Below are positions 60,825 through 64,000 of a stretch of DNA of 64,000 bases, in pieces. The notes below the pieces were generated by a model that saw only the letters and a list, made by a program, of their open reading frames with translations, ran no database searches and was not told the origin of the DNA. Made by a program: the position numbers and the translations under genes. Origin of the DNA: Aureimonas psammosilenae (GTDB lineage: Bacteria; Pseudomonadota; Alphaproteobacteria; Rhizobiales; Rhizobiaceae); NCBI RefSeq assembly GCF_009176975.1, contig NZ_WEZG01000012.1, positions 62,001 through 126,000 on the forward strand, in the 5' to 3' direction. The stretch's first letter is position 1. Each line of letters opens with the position of its first letter.

Positions 60825-61874
60825 ATGATCTTCGCATCCGACAACTGGTCCGGACCGCATCCGGCCATCAATGCAAGTCTTGCCGAGCACGGCGCGGGCA
60901 TGGCGGCCGCCTACGGTACCAGCACCCTCGACAAGGCGGTGGAACAACGCTTCAACGAGATCTTCGAGCGCGAGGTCGCCGTGTTCTTCGTCGGCACCGG
61001 GACGGCGGCGAACTCCTTGTCCTTCGCGGCCCTGAACCGGCCGGGCGGCGTGGTTCTCTGTCACCGCGAGGCGCATGTGGTCGAAGACGAATGCGGCGCG
61101 CCGGAATTCTTCACCCACGGCGCCCGCATGGCGCCCGTGGACGGCCCGCTCGGCATGATCGACGCCTTCAACCTGAAGCGCGAGCTGAAGCGCTTCAATC
61201 CGGGCTTCGTTCATGCCGGCCAGCCGATGGCGGTCACGATCAGCCAGCCGAGCGAAGCGGGCACGATCTATCCGCTGGAGCGCCTGGAAGCGATTGCCGG
61301 CATCGCACACGAGCATGAGCTTTCGCTTCACATGGACGGCGCGCGCTTCGCCAACGCCCTCGTCGCGTCCAACCTTTCGCCGGCCGAGATGACCTGGAAG
61401 CGCGGCGTCGACATCCTGTCCTTCGGCGCCACCAAGAACGGCTGCTGGTGCGCGGAAGCCGTGATCTTCTTCGACCCGGAAAAGGCGCGGCAGTTTCCGT
61501 ATATCCGCAAGCGCGGCGCGCAGCTCTTTTCCAAGACGCGCTTCATCGCCGCGCAATTCATGGCCTATTTCGAGAACGGCCTTTGGCTGGAACTCGCGCG
61601 CCATTCCAACGCCATGGCGGACAAGCTTCGCGACGCGCTGGACCGGGGCAGCCACGCGCGGCAGGCTTGGCCGACGCGCACCAACGAGGTCTTCGCGATC
61701 ATCGAGAAGGACACGGCGGAACGCCTGCGCGCGGCGGGTGCAGTGTTCTACGACTGGAACCCGCCCCATTCCTCGCACGACCTCCTGAAGGAAGGCGACG
61801 TCCTCGCCCGCCTCGTCACGAGTTGGTCCACGAGCGAGAAGGATGTCGAGGACTTCGCCGCGCTGATCGCCTGA
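60825..61874 (+). CDS. Low-specificity L-threonine aldolase family enzyme
   Basis: PLP enzyme of 349 residues that cleaves threonine or allo-threonine (and related beta-hydroxy amino acids) to glycine and an aldehyde. FASDNWSGPHPAI opens the protein, FFVGTGTAANSLSFAAL binds PLP phosphate, LHMDGARFANAL has the PLP-ring Asp, and LSFGATKNGCWCAEAV carries the Schiff-base Lys. It is divergent from the TauE/SafE gene. Its stop codon falls in a tandem 8-base repeat. Confidence 0.9.
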   Translation: MIFASDNWSGPHPAINASLAEHGAGMAAAYGTSTLDKAVEQRFNEIFEREVAVFFVGTGTAANSLSFAALNRPGGVVLCHREAHVVEDECGAPEFFTHGARMAPVDGPLGMIDAFNLKRELKRFNPGFVHAGQPMAVTISQPSEAGTIYPLERLEAIAGIAHEHELSLHMDGARFANALVASNLSPAEMTWKRGVDILSFGATKNGCWCAEAVIFFDPEKARQFPYIRKRGAQLFSKTRFIAAQFMAYFENGLWLELARHSNAMADKLRDALDRGSHARQAWPTRTNEVFAIIEKDTAERLRAAGAVFYDWNPPHSSHDLLKEGDVLARLVTSWSTSEKDVEDFAALIA

Positions 61875-61886
61875 TCGCCTGATCGC
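61863..61886 (+). repeat. Three tandem copies of an 8-base unit across the threonine aldolase stop
   Basis: CTGATCGC is repeated three times without a gap, and the second unit supplies the TGA stop at 61872-61874. Eight-base slippage would alter the last residues only slightly. Confidence 0.7.
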
Positions 61887-61990
61887 ACGACAGCCAAGCC
61901 GGAACCGGGCTTCGGGCGAAGGGTTAATCTTTTTGAGGCTCCGGAAGGCGTGCGGTCTTCCGGGCGATCCCGATGAGGAGGCCCTTCGAC

Positions 61991-62281
61991 ATGACCACTG
62001 GCACCAGCCCCTTCGAACAAGGCAAGCTTGCCTTCAAGCACAACCACCCGATGTCGTCCTGCGACTTTCCCGTGGGCTCGGGCGTCCGCGAGGAATGGAT
62101 GCGCGGCTGGACGGAAGCCCGCAACGCCTCGCCGGTCGGCGACGGGCAGGAAACTCAAGCCGGCAACAGCCATCCCGGCATGATGGGCGACGGAACCGAG
62201 GAACAGAACCTCAACCAGAAGGGAGATCCGTCCGCGCGCATCTCCGAGAAGGACGTGAACGCCGCCTTCGGCAAGCATTGA
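61991..62281 (+). CDS. Ribosome modulation factor (Rmf/CrpP)-like small protein
   Basis: A 96-residue protein. Residues 5-43 resemble the RMF/CrpP family: an N-terminal FEQGKLAFKHN, a cysteine-bearing SSCDFPVGS, and REEWMRGWTEA, the family's WxxGW signature. The C-terminal half is polar and disordered (MGDGTEEQNLNQKGDPSARI). RMF dimerises ribosomes in stationary phase in gammaproteobacteria; whether this protein does so is untested. GAGGAGG lies 9 bases before the ATG at 61991, making it highly translatable. Confidence 0.65.
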   Translation: MTTGTSPFEQGKLAFKHNHPMSSCDFPVGSGVREEWMRGWTEARNASPVGDGQETQAGNSHPGMMGDGTEEQNLNQKGDPSARISEKDVNAAFGKH

Positions 62282-62307
62282 AACGACCACGCATCCATAG
62301 AACGAAA

Positions 62308-62331
62308 AACGGCGCCCCGAAGGGCGCCGTT
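62308..62331. terminator. Bidirectional terminator between the RMF-like gene and hsp20
   Basis: AACGGCGCC and GGCGCCGTT form a perfect 9-bp stem with a short CCGAAG loop. The T-run is better on the minus strand (TTTTTCG), so it mainly ends hsp20. Confidence 0.75.
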
Positions 62332-62357
62332 CTCTTATGCGACAAGGGCCGACCGAT

Positions 62358-62825
62358 TCAGGCGGCGGCGTTCGCTTCGATCTGACGGGCGTTCTCGTTG
62401 CCCGCGTTCACGATGTCGATCTTGCGGGGCTTCATCGCCTCCGGGATGACACGGACGAGATCGATATGCAGAAGGCCGTTCTTCAAGGTCGCGCCCTTCA
62501 CCTCCACATGGTCGGCGAGCTGGAAGCGACGCTCGAAAGCGCGCGACGCGATCCCGCGATGCAGGACCTCGACGCCCTCGGCCTTGTCCTCGGCCTTCTC
62601 GCCCTTCACCGTCAACGCGTTCTCGCGCGTTTCGATGGCAAGGTCGGCCTCGCCGAAACCGGCGACCGCCATGGTCACGCGATAGGCGTTCTCGCCTGTG
62701 CGTTCGATGTTGTAGGGCGGATAGGACGGCGCGCCCTCACCCTGGTTCAGGGAATCGAGACGCGAGAAAAGGCGGTCGAAGCCGACGGTGGAGCGATAAA
62801 GCGGAGCGAAATCGATGGCACGCAT
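62358..62825 (-). CDS. Small heat-shock protein, Hsp20/IbpA family
   Basis: A 155-residue holdase chaperone. MRAIDFAPLYRSTVGFDRLF is the typical class A rhizobial sHsp N-terminus. The alpha-crystallin domain (about 37-130) has YRVTMAVAGFGEADLAIET, LTVKGEK and RGIASRAFERRFQLADHVEV. The C-terminal anchoring motif is KPRKIDI (IxI). It starts at the ATG at 62825 with AGGAG 7 bases upstream, inside a leader that looks like a ROSE RNA thermometer behind an RpoH-like promoter. Confidence 0.94.
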   Translation of the reverse strand: MRAIDFAPLYRSTVGFDRLFSRLDSLNQGEGAPSYPPYNIERTGENAYRVTMAVAGFGEADLAIETRENALTVKGEKAEDKAEGVEVLHRGIASRAFERRFQLADHVEVKGATLKNGLLHIDLVRVIPEAMKPRKIDIVNAGNENARQIEANAAA

Positions 62826-62827
62826 GG

Positions 62828-62849
62828 TTTGTTCTCCTAGAGAAGCAAC
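62828..62849 (-). promoter_or_regulatory. Possible ROSE-like RNA thermometer masking the hsp20 ribosome site
   Basis: Just upstream of the hsp20 ATG the minus-strand RNA reads GUUGCUUCUC, UAG, GAGAACAAA. UUCUC pairs with GAGAA, burying the AGGAG, and UUGCU matches the UYGCU motif that defines ROSE elements in rhizobial small-heat-shock leaders. The leader is about 108 bases if the promoter at 62941-62969 is used, a suitable length. Confidence 0.5.
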
Positions 62850-62940
62850 AGGTTGATGCGGATGGGATAGCGGCCCTCAAGGTTCCCGTTCTGGCGAACC
62901 GACCACCGTCCCACGGCCCCTTTCGGCGACCGCAGGGCTC

Positions 62941-62969
62941 ATTTGGCGATGGGTTTTCACGCCTTCAAG
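62941..62969 (-). promoter_or_regulatory. Possible RpoH (sigma-32) promoter for hsp20
   Basis: On the minus strand CTTGAA (complement of 62964-62969) and CCAAAT (complement of 62941-62946) are 17 bases apart. Alphaproteobacterial RpoH promoters use CTTGAA-like -35 and C/T-rich -10 boxes at this spacing. The -10 match is partial. Confidence 0.4.
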
Positions 62970-63099
62970 AGCGGTCGTGGCGAGAAAAATCCGATGAACG
63001 GCAAATGAACGCGGGCTTCCGATTTCGTTCAGATGAGTGAGCTTAGAACCGGCCCCATCGATCCGGCGGACACGGATCTACGCTTCGGAGCCAAGGCTC

Positions 63100-63573
63100 A
63101 TGAAAATCGCTCTCGCCGGCCTGACCGGCCTTCTCGCGGTTCTTTCCGTAACGGTGCCCGCCGCGGCCTATGACAACGGCTTCTTCGGTGCGCCGCCGGC
63201 CGTGGTCGTGCCGGCGCAGTATCGCGACTGGCGCGACCGCGATTCCGACTGGGACCGCCCGCGCGGCTACGACGAGGATCGCGACGACCGCCTCAGCGAG
63301 CGGCAGATCGCGAGAACCGTGATGCGCCAGGGCTATGTGCGCATCGACGACATCGACCTTCGCCGCGACCGCTACATCGTGCGGGCGGTGCGCCCGAACG
63401 GCGCGCTCGTTCGCCTCGCGCTCGACGCCTATGATGGCGAGGTGCTGGCCCGCGAGCAGATCGGCTGGGTGAACGACGGAAGACGCCCCGGCCGCGACGA
63501 TCGCCGCCGCCCCACGAACGGCATCGAGTTCGATCTCGGCAACGGCGGCTCCTTCGGCATCTATTCCCGCTGA
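63100..63573 (+). CDS. Secreted PepSY-like protein
   Basis: A 157-residue exported protein. After a signal peptide (IALAGLTGLLAVLSVTVPAA, AYDN) comes an Arg/Asp-rich stretch (RDWRDRDSDWDRPRGYDEDR), then a region with PepSY-like layout (RQGYVRIDDIDLRRDRYIVR, ALDAYDGEVLAREQIGW). PepSY domains often inhibit peptidases or bind the wall. The Asp/Arg-rich linker is highly charged and probably disordered. I start at the ATG at 63100 (AAGG 8 bases before); the frame runs back to 63037. A strong terminator follows. Confidence 0.7.
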   Translation: MKIALAGLTGLLAVLSVTVPAAAYDNGFFGAPPAVVVPAQYRDWRDRDSDWDRPRGYDEDRDDRLSERQIARTVMRQGYVRIDDIDLRRDRYIVRAVRPNGALVRLALDAYDGEVLAREQIGWVNDGRRPGRDDRRRPTNGIEFDLGNGGSFGIYSR

Positions 63574-63625
63574 CCCCTTCTTCCCAAACGTCCGCGACGT
63601 CCCGTCCCTTCCGTCGCGGCCGCCG

Positions 63626-63660
63626 GGCCGGGAGCTTCCTCGCGAAGCTTCCGGCCTTTT
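63626..63660 (+). terminator. Rho-independent terminator after the PepSY-like gene
   Basis: GGCCGGGAGCTT and AAGCTTCCGGCC form a 12-bp stem (one G-T pair) with a 7-base loop, followed by TTTT. Confidence 0.8.
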
Positions 63661-63743
63661 CATTCCGGTCCCAGCCCGGTTGACTCAGGCCCATGCTCTG
63701 GAGCTTAAACAGGCCCGACCAAAGGCGACCGGCGCGACGCACC

Positions 63744-64000
63744 ATGACCGTTTCCAAGGCCCGCGAAGACCTCGTCGAGATACCGGGAAATCCGAAGCCG
63801 AAGGATATCACGAGCGGTTCGGTGGAAACGGTCGACCGGGTGGCGATCCGCTTCGCGCTCGCCCCGTCCCGGCTCGTGCGCACGCGCGGCACCGTGATCA
63901 TCCTCCAAGGCCGCAACGAAACGATCGAGAAGTATTTCGAGACGATCGAGGACCTGACGGAGCGCGGGTACGGCGTCGCGACCTTCGACTGGCGCGGCCA
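63744..64000 (+). CDS. Alpha/beta hydrolase, lysophospholipase-like, cut by the window end
   Basis: The first 85 residues of an alpha/beta hydrolase. VRTRGTVIILQGRNETIEKY and YGVATFDWRG match the N-terminal strands of the lysophospholipase L2 (PldB) group, where GRxExIEKY is characteristic. The catalytic serine lies beyond the window. The ATG at 63744 has no clear ribosome-binding site; an in-frame ATG at 63693 would add 17 residues. Confidence 0.75.
   Translation, partial: MTVSKAREDLVEIPGNPKPKDITSGSVETVDRVAIRFALAPSRLVRTRGTVIILQGRNETIEKYFETIEDLTERGYGVATFDWRG

Overview
This is a GC-rich chromosomal segment from an alphaproteobacterium of the order Hyphomicrobiales (Rhizobiales). Markers for this are GcrA, a DUF1013/TrcR cell-cycle regulator, a DUF1465/RcdA protein, GapR (DUF2312), a MucR/Ros zinc-finger regulator, a Brucella Omp10-type lipoprotein, homospermidine synthase, and the phoR-pstSCAB-phoU-phoB order seen in rhizobia. 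The genus cannot be fixed by eye; an Aurantimonadaceae-like relative is a guess. I saw no rRNA, tRNA, CRISPR array, insertion sequence or prophage. Nearly all of the window is core genome.

Layout. 1-2.3 kb: trehalose synthesis (otsB-otsA, minus strand). 2.3-3.0 kb: a peptidoglycan-binding/CHAP-like protein. 3.1-6.3 kb: argD-argF-hslO operon with a long leader. 6.7-7.3 kb: gcrA. 7.4-16.4 kb: the phosphate regulon, read leftwards: a membrane protein of unknown function, phoR, pstS (with a Pho box), pstC, pstA, pstB, phoU, phoB. 16.5-19.2 kb: a GH15 glycosidase and an SDR dehydrogenase. 19.2-22.4 kb: trcR, a quinone reductase, a candidate small RNA, rcdA and rpmE. 22.6-26.5 kb: an ABC exporter and a MotA/MotB-like proton-channel pair. 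26.6-30.1 kb: suhB, a Sel1-repeat protein, a ThiE-like protein and a TauE/SafE permease. 30.2-33.3 kb: two DUF465 proteins, purE-purK, rpmJ and a TPR protein. 33.4-39.3 kb: pyk, a DUF1036 protein, hemH, an omp10 homologue, an NTF2-fold protein and homospermidine synthase. 39.5-45 kb: oligoendopeptidase F, an orphan NtrC-type regulator and a MepK/DUF882-like endopeptidase. 45.3-46.6 kb: mucR, gapR and DUF1244. 46.7-52.8 kb: an outer-membrane barrel, a lipoprotein, galU, a lytic transglycosylase and a DUF459 protein. 52.9-59.8 kb: gltB and gltD with a vapBC toxin-antitoxin pair between them. 60-64 kb: a second TauE/SafE permease, threonine aldolase, an RMF-like protein, a small heat-shock protein with a possible RNA thermometer, a PepSY-like protein and the start of an alpha/beta hydrolase.

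Themes. Three groups recur: phosphate sensing and uptake; cell-cycle and nucleoid control (gcrA, trcR, rcdA, gapR, mucR); and cell-envelope remodelling. No large novel operon is apparent. The most unusual signals are non-coding or local: a three-hairpin small-RNA candidate beside rcdA, a hairpin spanning the vapB start in a vapBC pair that splits gltBD, a ROSE-like leader on hsp20, a terminator-like hairpin in the arg leader, several perfect operator-like dyads, an NtrC-type regulator with a changed GAFTGA loop, and a DUF459 protein lacking its expected catalytic residues.
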